The notes under the pieces were generated by a model. The model ran no database searches, was not told the origin of the DNA, and saw only the letters and a program-made list of their open reading frames with translations. From NCBI GenBank assembly GCA_015075625.1, contig JABTTZ010000001.1, forward strand, positions 1,302,001 through 1,366,000: a stretch of DNA of 64,000 nucleotides. Direction: 5' to 3'. This document shows positions 63,824-64,000 of this stretch, piece by piece (position 1 is the stretch's first letter; every line of letters starts with the position of its first letter). Source of the DNA: Anaerolineales bacterium. Lineage in GTDB: Bacteria > Chloroflexota > Anaerolineae > Aggregatilineales > UBA2796. Made by a program: the position numbers and the translations under genes.

Positions 63824-64000
63824 ATGACCGTTGTTGAATCGCGCAATCTCCGAAAAGTCTTGATCGCCAATCGTGGTGAGATCGCTGTGCGCATCATCCG
63901 CGCCTGCCGCGAACTGGGCATCCGCACCGTCGCCGTCTACAGCGATGCGGATCGCCGCGCCCTTCACGTCCGCTATGCTGACGAAGCCTATTACATCGGA
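63824..64000 (+). CDS. Biotin carboxylase N-terminus (AccC or related acyl-CoA/pyruvate carboxylase), cut by the window end
   Basis: 59 codons before the window ends. The start [20 protein letters not shown] followed by [20 protein letters not shown] and [16 protein letters not shown] is the ATP-grasp biotin carboxylase N-terminus. These enzymes carboxylate biotin using ATP and bicarbonate. The fragment cannot tell acetyl-CoA carboxylase from propionyl-CoA or pyruvate carboxylase. ATG 63824 is chosen by family alignment. A 104-bp gap separates it from the membrane giant. Confidence 0.93.
   Translation, partial: MTVVESRNLRKVLIANRGEIAVRIIRACRELGIRTVAVYSDADRRALHVRYADEAYYIG

Overview
The window is a high-GC bacterial chromosome segment that reads as Chloroflexota, most likely class Anaerolineae or a relative. 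This rests on protein content, not a marker-gene tree: a giant YYY-motif (DUF2298) membrane protein typical of Chloroflexota and archaea, Pro-Thr linkers in secreted proteins, a TopA without recognisable zinc fingers, a PPOX/F420-type flavoprotein, MenA, and many proteins with no obvious relatives outside the phylum. I see no rRNA, tRNA, CRISPR array, prophage or plasmid functions.

Layout. 1-2051: end of a succinate dehydrogenase operon (sdhA 5'-truncated by the window, sdhB) with a terminator. 2177-5932: minus-strand accessory genes (orphan PhnG-like protein, GT4 glycosyltransferase, DUF3267 metalloprotease, alpha/beta hydrolase, PPOX oxidoreductase). 5995-7497: an IS200/IS605-type element with intact tnpB and internally deleted tnpA, lodged directly in front of ridA. 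7887-9881: receiver-only response regulator and orphan glycerol kinase. 10061-12769: a compact set of glycosyltransferase, 45-residue membrane microprotein and DltB-like MBOAT. The microprotein ends in WIYQNF and looks like a DltX-type acyl shuttle. 12740-16844: methyltransferase, MenA, soluble sensor kinase, YgjP-like metalloprotease. 16975-25387: envelope or secreted proteins (a four-repeat Cys protein and a FecR/IPT protein), plus peptide deformylase, TPR, double-HTH regulator and class IV histone-deacetylase-like enzyme. 25521-32716: MFS and MacB-like exporters and a heparinase II/III-like secreted protein. 32858-35527: topA. 35888-40413: kdpFABC, including a 29-codon kdpF. 40468-50596: GT-C-like membrane protein, DM13 protein, CFA-synthase-like methyltransferase, dCache sensor kinase and O-antigen ligase/polymerase-like protein. 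50732-53495: a family 2A (SrpI-type) encapsulin shell gene overlapping its cysteine desulfurase cargo gene, a sulfur-handling protein compartment. 54049-63719: QTMAN/DUF3524-like glycosyltransferase, a GT39-like protein and a 1954-residue GT39+YYY fusion. 63824-64000: start of a biotin carboxylase gene.

Themes. Much of the window builds or edits extracellular glycans: two GT4 enzymes, three GT-C-like membrane proteins, a Wzy/WaaL-like protein, an MBOAT and a heparinase-like lyase. Superimposed are several dispersed intergenic repeat families. One is a roughly 160-bp, three-copy MITE-like element with conserved paired hairpins, and one of its copies abuts and apparently beheads a methyltransferase gene. 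Others are short REP-like hairpins of at least two families and C/G-rich boxes. The most notable systems are the MBOAT/microprotein acylation set, the encapsulin-cysteine desulfurase pair, the three-copy repeat and the tnpA-deleted TnpB element.
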